A stretch of DNA of 64,000 bases from Rhodococcus triatomae BKS 15-14 (GTDB taxonomy: Bacteria > Actinomycetota > Actinomycetes > Mycobacteriales > Mycobacteriaceae). Location of the stretch: positions 1 through 64,000 of the forward strand of contig AODO01000074.1 in the NCBI GenBank assembly GCA_000341795.1, written 5' to 3'. A model generated the notes under the pieces. It was not told the origin of the DNA. It did not search any database and saw only the letters and a program-made list of their open reading frames with translations. Positions 1-8,223 of the stretch are shown here, piece by piece; position 1 is the first letter of the stretch, and every line of letters begins with the position of its first letter. The translations under genes were made by a program, and so were the position numbers.

Positions 1-49
1 GCACGGGACCGGGGCGGGCGTGGCCGGAGACTCGGCTGACGGTCTGTGT

Positions 50-541
50 CTAGCTGGCGGACACGAGACGGAGACCGCCCCGCGGGCTGAGCATTTCCGC
101 GGTGCGGAGCACTTCGGTGCCGACGACGTTGTCGGCGGGCGCATTGGCCGCTGCCATCGCCTGCGCCTTGAACACCCGCGCCGCGCCACTGAGGTGGTGC
201 TGCCCGGTACAGAACCGCTCGTCGAGATTGGCCGGCCAGTTCTCACCCCACAGGGCGACATCCATGTCCCCACGGTCGAGCGTCGCCAGGACCCCGTTCC
301 GGATGCGGTCGTCGGCCTGGAACAGGTCGACCGACACAGCGATCACCTGGGGGTGCGGGCCGATCTGGTTGTCGAGCGCGGTCTCGAGATCGAGAGTGCG
401 CGCACCCAGGATCTGCAGCGGACGCACGTCCGGGTGATCGGCCACCGCGACGGTTGCGTCCCAGCCCGACGTCACTCGATCGAACACCCAGCCGCCGAGC
501 AGTCGGACCACGTCGACGACACTGGGGCCGATCACCACCAT
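50..541 (-). CDS. Hypothetical protein, 163 aa, downstream of TetR
   Basis: I do not recognise this protein. The ATG at 541 lies 8 bases after the TGA of the TetR gene, so the two are probably co-transcribed. The product opens with a hydrophobic stretch (MVVIGPSVVDVVRLLGGWVF) and continues as a soluble mixed alpha/beta sequence with DLETALDNQIGPHPQVIAVSV and ALWGENWPANLDERF. It has a single cysteine and no membrane segment or signal peptide beyond the mildly hydrophobic start. Residue composition is normal for a coding frame here, unlike the Arg/Pro-rich frames opposite it. The position suggests a target or partner of the regulator; its function is unknown. Confidence 0.6.
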   Translation of the reverse strand: MVVIGPSVVDVVRLLGGWVFDRVTSGWDATVAVADHPDVRPLQILGARTLDLETALDNQIGPHPQVIAVSVDLFQADDRIRNGVLATLDRGDMDVALWGENWPANLDERFCTGQHHLSGAARVFKAQAMAAANAPADNVVGTEVLRTAEMLSPRGGLRLVSAS

Positions 542-549
542 GCGATGCC

Positions 550-1167
550 TCAGGGTGTGCCTGCGGGCATGAGCTGCCGTCTGAGCGACTGTATGTACTC
601 CGTGAAGACCTCGTTCAGCGGTATCGAACGATCGAGTAGCCATAGTGTCTCCATTCCGTGAATGAAGGCGATGATTTCCACCGCCTTGACGGCCGGGTCC
701 AGGTCGGTGCGATACCGCCCCGCGCGCTGTCCGCGGCGGATTCCTGTTTCGACGGTTGCCACCGAGGCCCGGGATCTGTGGAGTAGGCGGTCGTGCAGGG
801 GAGCGTCCGGTTCGAGGTTCTCGATCAGCAGCACGGTGAACATGCCGACCATGTCCGGCGCCTCGTCGAATCGACGGGGCACCTTCGACAGCTGCTCGAC
901 GAGGTCGCCACTCCGATCGACGCGGTTCAGGTCGTCCGCATCTCGGGAGTCGGCGACCGCCTCCAGCAGGTGATCCTTCGACTCGAAATGGTGCAGGAGA
1001 CCCGCTGTGGTGACTCCGGCTTCCCTCGCGATCTGCGCGAGGGAGGTGTTGCGCCACCCGTTTCGGACCAGGAGCCGCTGCGCAACGGACAGAATCCGCT
1101 GTTTCCGATCCTCGCCTTTCGCGAGAAGCGCTGCGTATGGCCGTTCCACGGGCGGTTTCCCCTTCAT
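550..1167 (-). CDS. TetR/AcrR family transcriptional regulator
   Basis: The N-terminal helix-turn-helix (about residues 20-65) carries the TetR pattern: RILSVAQRLLVRNG, then TSLAQIAREAGVTTAGLLHHF, then SKDHLLEAV. The C-terminal ligand domain is variable, as is usual for the family; the 205-aa length is typical. I chose the ATG at 1167. An in-frame ATG at 1224 would add 19 residues and place the perfect operator at 1173-1200 inside the gene. The operator abuts the chosen start and there is no clear ribosome site, so leaderless translation is possible. The gene follows the FadE gene at 1258 on the same strand after a 90-base gap and is probably autorepressed. Its wider targets are unknown. Confidence 0.88.
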   Translation of the reverse strand: MKGKPPVERPYAALLAKGEDRKQRILSVAQRLLVRNGWRNTSLAQIAREAGVTTAGLLHHFESKDHLLEAVADSRDADDLNRVDRSGDLVEQLSKVPRRFDEAPDMVGMFTVLLIENLEPDAPLHDRLLHRSRASVATVETGIRRGQRAGRYRTDLDPAVKAVEIIAFIHGMETLWLLDRSIPLNEVFTEYIQSLRRQLMPAGTP

Positions 1168-1172
1168 TCGAA

Positions 1173-1200
1173 CCAACCTACTAAGCACACAGTAGGTTGG
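1173..1200. promoter_or_regulatory. Perfect inverted repeat, probable operator of the adjacent TetR gene
   Basis: Arms CCAACCTACT (1173-1182) and AGTAGGTTGG (1191-1200) are exact reverse complements separated by 8 bases. It ends 6 bases from the TetR start at 1167, as expected of an autoregulatory operator. The sequence is unrelated to the GAGAAT operators elsewhere in the window. Confidence 0.8.
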
Positions 1201-1257
1201 ATTTGACGATGTGACAAGGGTCATATTTCTGTGTACATGTGTCCCACGTAACTCGAG

Positions 1258-2406
1258 CTAGAGCCCGAGGGATTTCGCGATGATGACCTTCATGACCTCG
1301 CTGGTTCCGGCATAGATCCGTGCCACCCGAGCGTCCGTGTACAACCGGGCGATCGGGTACTCGGTCATGTACCCGTATCCGCCGAAGAGTTGCAGACAGC
1401 GGTCGACCACCCGGCCCTGGACCTCGGTGCAGAACAGCTTGACCCGGGCGGCGTCCGCGCCGGACAACTCGCCGTCCACCAGATCCAGTACCGCACGATC
1501 GATCATCGACTGTGCGGCCTCGATCTCCGCCGACATCGCGGCCAACTCGAACTTGGTGTTCTGGAACGATGCGACCGGTGTCCCGAAAGCCTTGCGCTCC
1601 TTGACGTAGTCGATCGTCGTCGCCACCGCGGCCCGCGCCTGCGCAACCGAACCGACCGCGACGGTCATCCGTTCCTGGGGGAGGTTTCGCCCGAGGTACC
1701 GGAACGCGTCCCCCTCCTCGCCGAGACGGTTGGCGACCGGCACCCGCACGTCCTGGAACGAGAGTTCCGCGGTGTCCTGCACCTTGCAGCCCATCTTGTC
1801 GAGCTGGCGTCCCCGCACGAAACCGGGCATTCCGTCCTCGACGACGAGCAGGGTCAGTCCCGCGCGGCGGTTGTCCGGGTCCGTCGAGGTCCTGGCCACC
1901 ACGATCACCAGGTCGGCGAGGATGCCCCCGGTGATGAACGTCTTCGCGCCGTTGACGACGTACTCGTCACCCTCCCGGCGCGCGGTGGTCCGAATGCCGG
2001 CGAGATCCGAGCCGGTCCCCGGTTCCGTCATCGCGATGGCGGTCAGCAGCTCGCCGGCCGCCATCCCGGGGAACCACCGTGACCGCTGCTCCTCGTTCGT
2101 GTACTCCAGGAAGTACGGCAGGATCACGTCGAGCTGGGTTCGCACCGTGCTCAACGTGACCAGGGCGCGGGCCGCCTCCTCCTGCAGGACGACGTTGTAC
2201 CGGAAGTCGGGAACCCCCGCTCCCCCGTGTGCTTCCGGAATCGCCATGCCGAGCATGCCGAGGGACCCGAGTTGACGGAAGGTCTCCCGGGGCATGCGGC
2301 CGGCCTTCTCCCACTCGGGATAGCCGGGGACGACGTGCTTCTCGATGAAGTCGCGGGCCAGCTTCCGGAACGCCTCGTGGTCCTCGTCGAAGACTTCTCT
2401 GCGCAT
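1258..2406 (-). CDS. Acyl-CoA dehydrogenase (FadE-like)
   Basis: Full-length 382-aa flavoprotein that introduces the 2,3 double bond into an acyl-CoA. It has the family order: N-terminal helices with EEYGG-like IPEAHGGAGVPDF, the FAD/substrate segment AMTEPGTGSDLAGI (about 120-135), the middle beta domain (VNGAKTFITGG), and the C-terminal RKAFGTPVASFQ and QLFGGYGYMTEYPIARLYTDARV. The C-terminal motif is IYAGTSEV rather than IYEGT, so the base is probably supplied from an earlier helix, as in long-chain and isovaleryl types. The ATG at 2406 follows a purine-rich GAGAGGGAGAG. It is the last gene of the beta-oxidation block running from 7518. Confidence 0.92.
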   Translation of the reverse strand: MRREVFDEDHEAFRKLARDFIEKHVVPGYPEWEKAGRMPRETFRQLGSLGMLGMAIPEAHGGAGVPDFRYNVVLQEEAARALVTLSTVRTQLDVILPYFLEYTNEEQRSRWFPGMAAGELLTAIAMTEPGTGSDLAGIRTTARREGDEYVVNGAKTFITGGILADLVIVVARTSTDPDNRRAGLTLLVVEDGMPGFVRGRQLDKMGCKVQDTAELSFQDVRVPVANRLGEEGDAFRYLGRNLPQERMTVAVGSVAQARAAVATTIDYVKERKAFGTPVASFQNTKFELAAMSAEIEAAQSMIDRAVLDLVDGELSGADAARVKLFCTEVQGRVVDRCLQLFGGYGYMTEYPIARLYTDARVARIYAGTSEVMKVIIAKSLGL

Positions 2407-2417
2407 CGCTCTCCCTC

Positions 2418-3560
2418 TCAGGCGAGTTCGACGAGGGTGGCGTTGGCGGTGCCGCCCCCCTCGCACATGGTCAGCAGGCCGCGGTGAATTCCGTTGCGCC
2501 GCATGTGGTTGATCATCCGAGTCATGAGGATCGCGCCCGAGCCGCCGAGCGGGTGGCCGAGCGCGATCGCGCCGCCGAGCGGGTTGAGCAGGTCCGGGTC
2601 GGCTCCGGTCTCAGCAAGCCACGCCAGCGGCACCGGAGCGAAGGCCTCGTTCACCTCGAACACCCCGACATCGGACAGGTGTACTCCGGCCTTGCGCAGT
2701 ACCCGATCGGTCGCGGGGATCGGCCCGGTCAGCATCAGGACCGGATCGGAGCCGACGACGGCTCCCGCCACGTACCGGACGATCGGCGTCAACCCCAGTT
2801 CGCGGGCCCGCTCGGGGGTGGTGACGAGCAGCGCCGCTGCACCGTCCGAGATCTGCGACGAGTTGCCGGCGTGGATGACGCCGTCCTCCCGGAACGCGGG
2901 CTTCAGGCCCGCGAGCTTCTCCACCGTGGTCCCCCGGCGGATGCCCTCGTCGACGGAGACGGCACCGTTCTCGGTCGCCACCGGGACGATCTCGTCCTCG
3001 AAGGCACCGGAGTCCTGTGCGGCGGCGGCGCGCTCGTGGGAGAGCGCGGCGAACTCGTCGACGCGGGCGCGGGTGAACCCCCACTTGTCGGCGATCAGCT
3101 CGGCGCCGACGCCCTGGTTGAATCCGACGTCGCCGTAGCGCGCCAGCGCCCGCGGGCCGTAGGGCACTCCCGACGCGCGGGCCGAGCCGAGTGGCACCCG
3201 GCTCATCACCTCGACACCACCGGCGACGACGACGTCCTGCTGTCCCGACATGACGGCCGCCGCCGCGAAGTCGAGAGCCTGCTGGCTCGAACCGCAGGCC
3301 CGGTTGACGGTGGTGCCGGGGATGCTCTCCGGCCATCCGGCAGCGAGGACCGCGTAGCGGGCGACATTGCTCGACTGGTCGCCGATCTGCGACACACAGC
3401 CCCACACCACGTCGTCGACGACGGCGGGGTCGATCCCCGTCCGTTCGGCGAGGGCGACGAGGACATCGGCGGAGAGGTCCACCGGGTGGACCCCCGACAG
3501 TCCGCCGTTCCGCTTGCCGACCGCGGTCCGAACCGCTTCGGCGATCACGACTTCACGCAT
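2418..3560 (-). CDS. Thiolase (acetyl-CoA acyltransferase)
   Basis: A 380-aa thiolase that cleaves a 3-ketoacyl-CoA with CoA. The nucleophilic cysteine is C89 in VNRACGSSQQALDFAA. The C-terminal motifs EVNEAFAP, GGAIALGHPLGGSGA (catalytic His) and MCEGGGTANAT (second Cys) are all present, so the enzyme should be active. The ATG at 3560 overlaps the end of the upstream crotonase gene by 8 bases, and the downstream FadE starts 11 bases after the stop, so translation is probably coupled. Chain-length preference cannot be read from sequence. Confidence 0.94.
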   Translation of the reverse strand: MREVVIAEAVRTAVGKRNGGLSGVHPVDLSADVLVALAERTGIDPAVVDDVVWGCVSQIGDQSSNVARYAVLAAGWPESIPGTTVNRACGSSQQALDFAAAAVMSGQQDVVVAGGVEVMSRVPLGSARASGVPYGPRALARYGDVGFNQGVGAELIADKWGFTRARVDEFAALSHERAAAAQDSGAFEDEIVPVATENGAVSVDEGIRRGTTVEKLAGLKPAFREDGVIHAGNSSQISDGAAALLVTTPERARELGLTPIVRYVAGAVVGSDPVLMLTGPIPATDRVLRKAGVHLSDVGVFEVNEAFAPVPLAWLAETGADPDLLNPLGGAIALGHPLGGSGAILMTRMINHMRRNGIHRGLLTMCEGGGTANATLVELA

Positions 3561-4356
3561 GCTTCTCCACTCTCGGTACGGCCCACCGTCCGGTGAACCG
3601 GGGATGTCGCTTCTCCGCGAACGCCGCGTACGCCTCCGGGGCGTCGGCGGTCCCGAAGTTGACCGCCTGCGCCCGCGCCTCGTTCGCGAGGGCGTCACGC
3701 AGTGTGCGGTCGGCGCCCTCGTTGAGCAGCGCCTTGGTCTGGGCGAGCGCGATCGGTGGCCCGGCGACCAGGCGATCGGCGAGATCGTCGACGTATCCGT
3801 CGATCTCGGCGCCGGGCACCACCCACGTGACCAGGTTCAGATCCCGGGCCCGGGCGGCGTCGATCGTCTCGGCGAGCAGCGCGAGGCGCTTGGCCTGCTG
3901 CAGCCCGACGAGCTTGGGCAGCAGCCACGATCCGCCGAGGTCCAGGGACAGGCCGCGCCGGGAGAAGATCTGGGAGAACGTCGATCCCGGTGTCGCGACG
4001 ACGAAGTCGCAGCCGAGTGCGAGGTTCCATCCCGCGCCGACCGCGACGCCGTCGACCTTCGCGATGGTCGGCACCGGCAGTTCGTGCAGGAGCAACGCGA
4101 CGTCGGTGAGCAGCCGCATCTTCGCGGTGGGGTGCGCGTCGGAGATCTCCGCGAGGTCGGCGCCCGAGCAGAACGCGCCACCGGTGCCAGTGACGATCAG
4201 CGCCCGCACACTCGGTGTGTCGCGGACCTCCTCCAGCGAATCACGCAGTGCCACCCACAACTCCGGGTTGATCGCGTTGCGGCGGTGCGGCCGGTTCAGC
4301 GTGAGGGTGCGAACACCGCCTCGGTCGTCGACGTCGAGACCGACCCCTCCACTCAT
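3553..4356 (-). CDS. Enoyl-CoA hydratase/isomerase family (crotonase fold)
   Basis: A 267-aa crotonase-fold protein. The start LDVDDRGGVRTLTLNRPHRRNAIN and the oxyanion-hole segments VTGTGGAFCSGADL and GVAVGAGWNLALGCDF are typical. At the position of rat hydratase Glu144 (GGCEL) it reads GWNL, so that catalytic glutamate appears to be Asn and a simple hydratase role is uncertain. The start overlaps the CoA-transferase stop as ATGA. Its neighbours (CoA-transferase, thiolase) place it in the middle of a degradation sequence. Isomerase, hydrolase or retro-Claisen activity are alternatives. Confidence 0.85.
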   Translation of the reverse strand: MSGGVGLDVDDRGGVRTLTLNRPHRRNAINPELWVALRDSLEEVRDTPSVRALIVTGTGGAFCSGADLAEISDAHPTAKMRLLTDVALLLHELPVPTIAKVDGVAVGAGWNLALGCDFVVATPGSTFSQIFSRRGLSLDLGGSWLLPKLVGLQQAKRLALLAETIDAARARDLNLVTWVVPGAEIDGYVDDLADRLVAGPPIALAQTKALLNEGADRTLRDALANEARAQAVNFGTADAPEAYAAFAEKRHPRFTGRWAVPRVEKHA

Positions 4357-5576
4357 TCCGGGCCGCCCGGTCGAACGGGACCGAGCGCGCCCCGGGCTCG
4401 CAGTTCGGCGATCTCGTTGCGGCTCAGACCCGCGTCGGCGAGCACCCGATCGGTGTGTTCACCGAGTCCGGGGACGGCGCCCATCGGCGGGTCGAAACCG
4501 TCGATCACCGGCGGCGGCAGCAGCGCGGGGATGGCGCCGTTCGGTGTGTCGATCTCCCGCCAGCGACCTCGAGCTGCGAGCTGCGGATGCTCGAGGACCT
4601 CGCTTGCGAGGTTGTAGCGGGAGTTGCCGATCGCTGCCGCGTCCGCGGTCTTCTGGATGAACGCCAGGTCGTGCCGTGCGCACCAGGCACCGATCTCCGC
4701 ATCCAGCACGGCCCGGTTCCGGACCCGCTCGGAGTTGGTGCGAAACCGCGGATCGTCGGCGAGGTCGGCGCGCAGCAGGATCTCCCTGGCGAAGCGTTGC
4801 CATTCCCTGTCGTTGGTGGTGCCCAGCACCACCGTCTGCCCGTCACCCGTGGCGTAGGCCCCGTACGGCGCGACCGCGGGTGAGCTCATGCCGAGTGGCT
4901 CCTGGTCGCTTCCGGAATGCCTGGCATAGGTCAGGTGGTACCCCATCATCTCGGTCATGGTGTCGAAGAGGCTGATGCTGACGGCCGGCGCCGGTCCGGC
5001 GCCGCCCTTGCGGCTGTAGAGCAGCGCCATGATCGAGAGCGCCGCGTACAGGCCCGACGTGACGTCCGCGACCGGTGGCCCCGGCTTCGCGGGCTCCCCG
5101 GGGCGGCCGGTCACCGCGCAGACACCCGACTCCGCCTGGACGAGGAGGTCGTAGGCCCGCTTGTGGGACAGCGGACCACCGGCGCCGAAGCCGTCGATCA
5201 AGGTGGCGATCAGGTCGGGGTGGCGCTGCGCGAGGTCGTCGGGGGAGAGTCCGAGCCGGGCGGTGGCCCCGGGCGCCAGGTTCGACACCAGCACGTCCGC
5301 CCCGTCGAGCAGACGGTGCAACAGGTCGATCCCGTCCTGTGACTTGAGGTCGAGGGTGACGGACTCCTTGCCCCTGTTGACCCAGACGAAGTGGGCGGCC
5401 ATGCCGTTCACGACGTCGTCGTAGTCGCGGGCGAAGTCGCCGCCCTTCGGGTTCTCCACCTTGATCACCCGGGCGCCGAAGTCGGCGAGGGTGCGGGTGC
5501 ACATGGGTGCTGACACGGCCTGCTCCAGGGCGACCACGGTCACCCCGGCGAGCGGCGCTGTCGGATTCTGGTTCAT
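4353..5576 (-). CDS. Class III (CaiB/BaiF family) CoA-transferase
   Basis: A 407-aa protein with the family hallmarks: N-terminal LAGVTVVALEQAVSAPMCTR, DFGARVIKVENPKGGDFAR, the VWVNRGKESVTLDLKS segment and C-terminal LGEHTDRVL. These enzymes move CoA between carboxylic acids, using an aspartate in the N-terminal half. It would activate a free acid without ATP, or release product CoA. The ATG at 5576 shares one base with the SDR stop, and its stop overlaps the crotonase start. A second family member is at 47981. Donor and acceptor acids are unknown; racemase activity (Amacr-like) is possible in this family. Confidence 0.9.
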   Translation of the reverse strand: MNQNPTAPLAGVTVVALEQAVSAPMCTRTLADFGARVIKVENPKGGDFARDYDDVVNGMAAHFVWVNRGKESVTLDLKSQDGIDLLHRLLDGADVLVSNLAPGATARLGLSPDDLAQRHPDLIATLIDGFGAGGPLSHKRAYDLLVQAESGVCAVTGRPGEPAKPGPPVADVTSGLYAALSIMALLYSRKGGAGPAPAVSISLFDTMTEMMGYHLTYARHSGSDQEPLGMSSPAVAPYGAYATGDGQTVVLGTTNDREWQRFAREILLRADLADDPRFRTNSERVRNRAVLDAEIGAWCARHDLAFIQKTADAAAIGNSRYNLASEVLEHPQLAARGRWREIDTPNGAIPALLPPPVIDGFDPPMGAVPGLGEHTDRVLADAGLSRNEIAELRARGALGPVRPGGPE

Positions 5577-6343
5577 CACATGACCATTCCACCGTCCACC
5601 GGCAGAACCTGCCCGGTGACGAAGGAGGCCGCGTCGGAGGCGAGGAAGACGAACGCACCGGCGACCTCCGACGGCTCCGCCCAGCGGCGCAGCGGGATCC
5701 GGGCCAGCATCTGCTCCGAGAACTTCTCGTTGGTCCGGATCGTCTCGGTCATCGGGGTCGCGGCCAGCGGCGCGAGCGCGTTGACGAGGATCTGCTTGCG
5801 CGCCAACTCCCGGGCGAGGGACTTGGTCAGGCCGATGATGCCCGCCTTCGCGCCCGAGTAGTTCACCTGGCCGAGGGTGCCGGTGATACCGGCGGACGAG
5901 GTGACGTTGATGATGCGGCCGGTGCCGTCGGTCGGCAGGAACGGCAGCGCGGCCTGCGAGCAGTGGAACGCGCCGAGCAGGTGGATGTCGAGCATCCACT
6001 GGAACGCCTCCACCGTCAGATCCGCGAACATCGCCGGCGCGGTCGCACCCGCGTTGTTGACCAGGATGTGCAGTGTGCCCTCGGTGAACCCGGCGGCCCG
6101 CGCCACCGCCGCGTCCGCCGCCGCGCGGTCACGCACGTCGAGACCGACGGAGTCGGCCTTGCCGCCGTTGGCGGAGATACTCTCGGCGACCGCCGTCGCG
6201 GCGTCGGGATCGATGTCCGTGACGAGGACGGCAGCGCCCTGGGCGGCGAGTGCCTCGGCGACGGCGGCGCCGATACCGCCAGCCGCGCCCGTCACCAGGG
6301 CCGAGCGCCCCGTCAGGTCGAACAATCCGTTTCGGTCGGTCAT
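5576..6343 (-). CDS. Short-chain dehydrogenase/reductase
   Basis: A 255-aa classical SDR. The NAD(P)-binding glycine motif is TGAAGGIGAAVA near residue 20, NNAG lies mid-protein, and the catalytic Ser and YSGAK (Tyr-x3-Lys) follow. The aspartate after the second strand (VTDIDPD) favours NAD over NADP. In this operon it most likely oxidises a 3-hydroxyacyl-CoA or a ring alcohol. It shares one base with each neighbour, so translation is coupled. The C-terminal GQVLPVDGGMVM is the usual family ending. Confidence 0.92.
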   Translation of the reverse strand: MTDRNGLFDLTGRSALVTGAAGGIGAAVAEALAAQGAAVLVTDIDPDAATAVAESISANGGKADSVGLDVRDRAAADAAVARAAGFTEGTLHILVNNAGATAPAMFADLTVEAFQWMLDIHLLGAFHCSQAALPFLPTDGTGRIINVTSSAGITGTLGQVNYSGAKAGIIGLTKSLARELARKQILVNALAPLAATPMTETIRTNEKFSEQMLARIPLRRWAEPSEVAGAFVFLASDAASFVTGQVLPVDGGMVM

Positions 6344-7518
6344 CAGTAGCTCCTCGGCAATCCCAGAGTGTGTGAACCCAGGTAGTTCAAGATCATTTCC
6401 TGGCTGATCGGTGCGATCCGCATGACGCGGGCCTCACGGAAGTAGCGGGCGACGTTGTACTCCTCCGAGTACCCCATGCCGCCGTGGGTTTGCAGCGCGC
6501 GGTCGGCGGCGGTGAACCCTGCCTCCGCGCACAGGTATTTCGCGGTGTTCGCCTCGCGACCGCAGGGCTTTCCGTTGTCGTAGAGCCAGGTCGCCTTGCG
6601 CAGCACCAGTTCCGCGGCGTCGAGGTGGGCGAGCGAGTCGGCGAGCGGGAACTGCAGACCCTGGTTCATCCCGATGGGCCTGCCGAACACCTCACGTTCG
6701 TTGCCGTACCGGACGGCCCGATCCAGCGCCACCCGGCCGATCCCCAGTGCCTCCGCCGCGATCAGCATGCGTTCGGGGTTGAGCCCGTCGAGAAGGTACC
6801 GGAACCCCATGCCCTCCTCCCCCACCCGGTCCTCCACCGGAACCCGCAGGTCGTCGATGAACAGCTCGTTCGAGGTGACGGCGTTGCGGCCCATCTTGCG
6901 GATCGGTCGGACGTCGACGTGGGCGCGATCGAGGTCGGTGAGGAACAGCGTCATGCCGTCCGTCTTCTTGGTCACCTCGTCGTAGCGCTGGGTACGGGTC
7001 AGCAGCAGGATCTTCTCCGACTCCATCGCCTTCGAGATCCAGACCTTCCGCCCGTTGACGACGTAGTGGTCTCCGTCGCGCTTCGCGAACGTCGTGATCC
7101 GCGAGGTGTCCAGTCCCGCACCCGGTTCCGTGACGCCGAAGCACACGTGCAGGTCGCCGTTGACGATCCGCGGCAGGGTACGCGCCTTGAGTTCCTCGGA
7201 GCCGTGCACCACCACGGGGTGCATCCCGAAGATCGACAGGTGGATCGCGCTGGCCGCGTTCATACCGCCACCGGAGCGTGCCACCTCTTCCAGCAGGAGG
7301 GACGCCTCGGTGATGCCGAGACCGTGCCCGCCGTACTCCTCCGGCATGGTGATTCCGAGCCACCCGCCGTCGGCGAGAGCGCGGTAGTACTCGGTGGGGA
7401 ACTCGTGGGCGAGATCCTTCTCCATCCAGTACTGGTCGTCGAACTTCGTCATCAACTCGGCAACCGACTTGCGGATCAGTTCCTGATCCTCGGTCAGCTC
7501 GAAACTCATTCCGTTCAC
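6343..7518 (-). CDS. Acyl-CoA dehydrogenase (FadE-like)
   Basis: A 391-aa acyl-CoA dehydrogenase with MPEEYGGHGLGI, the FAD segment CFGVTEPGAGLDTSR, YVVNGRKVWISKA and the C-terminal ALQTHGGMGYSEEYNVARYFREARVMRIAPISQEMI. The RIAPIS ending lacks the IYEGT base motif and marks a separate subgroup. I use the GTG at 7518, which follows GAGGAATCACC; an ATG at 7509 is the alternative. It begins the beta-oxidation half of the 13128-1258 block, 43 bases after the small gene at 7562, so read-through from the transporter genes is likely. Confidence 0.92.
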   Translation of the reverse strand: MNGMSFELTEDQELIRKSVAELMTKFDDQYWMEKDLAHEFPTEYYRALADGGWLGITMPEEYGGHGLGITEASLLLEEVARSGGGMNAASAIHLSIFGMHPVVVHGSEELKARTLPRIVNGDLHVCFGVTEPGAGLDTSRITTFAKRDGDHYVVNGRKVWISKAMESEKILLLTRTQRYDEVTKKTDGMTLFLTDLDRAHVDVRPIRKMGRNAVTSNELFIDDLRVPVEDRVGEEGMGFRYLLDGLNPERMLIAAEALGIGRVALDRAVRYGNEREVFGRPIGMNQGLQFPLADSLAHLDAAELVLRKATWLYDNGKPCGREANTAKYLCAEAGFTAADRALQTHGGMGYSEEYNVARYFREARVMRIAPISQEMILNYLGSHTLGLPRSY

Positions 7519-7561
7519 GGGTGATTCCTCGTCATGCTCTCGGCCGGTGGGGTCGTTCTGT

Positions 7562-7870
7562 TCAGTCGGAGGCGGGGAGCGCCTTGGCCGCCTTGATCGT
7601 CATCGCGACACCGTCACAACTCAGCGAGCCGATGCCAGGCACGGTGCACAGCACCTCGAGGGACTGGTCCTCGTTCACATAGCGCTTGCCGAGCATCGTG
7701 ACGGCGTCCTTGACGGGGCCACCGGTCGGGCGGCTCCCGGTCGCGGCAACCATCGGGCTGCCGCCGCATTCGAGCTCCACCGCGCCGTCGGACGGCGCCC
7801 GGACGACGACGACGCGCGTGGTGCATGCGGTGGAGGCCAACTGTTCGCCGGCGCGCAGGGGTGTGGGCAT
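7562..7870 (-). CDS. Small conserved-looking protein, 102 aa, unknown
   Basis: I do not recognise a family. The 102 residues include four cysteines (ACTTR, LECGG, EVLCTV, SLSCDG) and runs such as RVVVVRAPSDGAVELECGG, which suggests a small beta-rich, possibly metal-binding, domain. There is no signal peptide. The ATG at 7870 shares a base with the stop of the membrane-protein gene, so it is translationally coupled to it. Sitting between an ABC importer and a beta-oxidation set, it may be an accessory to substrate uptake or hand-over; this is inference only. Confidence 0.65.
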   Translation of the reverse strand: MPTPLRAGEQLASTACTTRVVVVRAPSDGAVELECGGSPMVAATGSRPTGGPVKDAVTMLGKRYVNEDQSLEVLCTVPGIGSLSCDGVAMTIKAAKALPASD

Positions 7871-8217
7871 CAGACCTCTCCTTCCGAATTCCGGTCCGCG
7901 AGCAGACCGAGGTCGTACGACTGACGAGCCATCCAGAACCGCAGGAAACCGGTGAGCGAGTACCGCAGGTACAACGCGGCGCCCACCACCGCGACCGCGA
8001 CTCCACCGATGGCGATCACGATGGCGTCCCGCTGTACCAGCGGGTCGGAGGTGTTGTGGGACATCAGGTAGGCCACCACCGCGAGCACGGGCCCGAGGAC
8101 CATCAGTGCCACCCCGGTTCGCAGCCACAGGCCGGACCGTCCGGCGGACGGGTCGGGAATCTTCAGTTCGGCGAGCTCGCGGGTGAAGCGGGCTGCGCGG
8201 GTCTCGGTTGACGTCAT
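7870..8217 (-). CDS. Small membrane protein, two predicted helices, 115 aa
   Basis: The protein has a charged N-terminus (MTSTETRAARFTRELAEL), then two hydrophobic segments, about residues 31-52 (WLRTGVALMVLGPVLAVVAYLM) and 65-85 (AIVIAIGGVAVAVVGAALYL), and a charged tail. That fits a two-helix inner-membrane protein with both ends in the cytoplasm. It lies 6 bases from the ATPase gene and overlaps the next small gene. I cannot assign a family; the context suggests an accessory membrane subunit of the ABC importer. Confidence 0.7.
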   Translation of the reverse strand: MTSTETRAARFTRELAELKIPDPSAGRSGLWLRTGVALMVLGPVLAVVAYLMSHNTSDPLVQRDAIVIAIGGVAVAVVGAALYLRYSLTGFLRFWMARQSYDLGLLADRNSEGEV

Positions 8218-8223
8218 GGTTGT

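Noticed and set aside
20-661. Open frame of 213 codons on the plus strand at the left edge
   Set aside because: It lies opposite the 163-aa gene and the TetR gene, has a His/Arg/Asp-rich composition typical of antisense frames in high-GC DNA, and matches no family.
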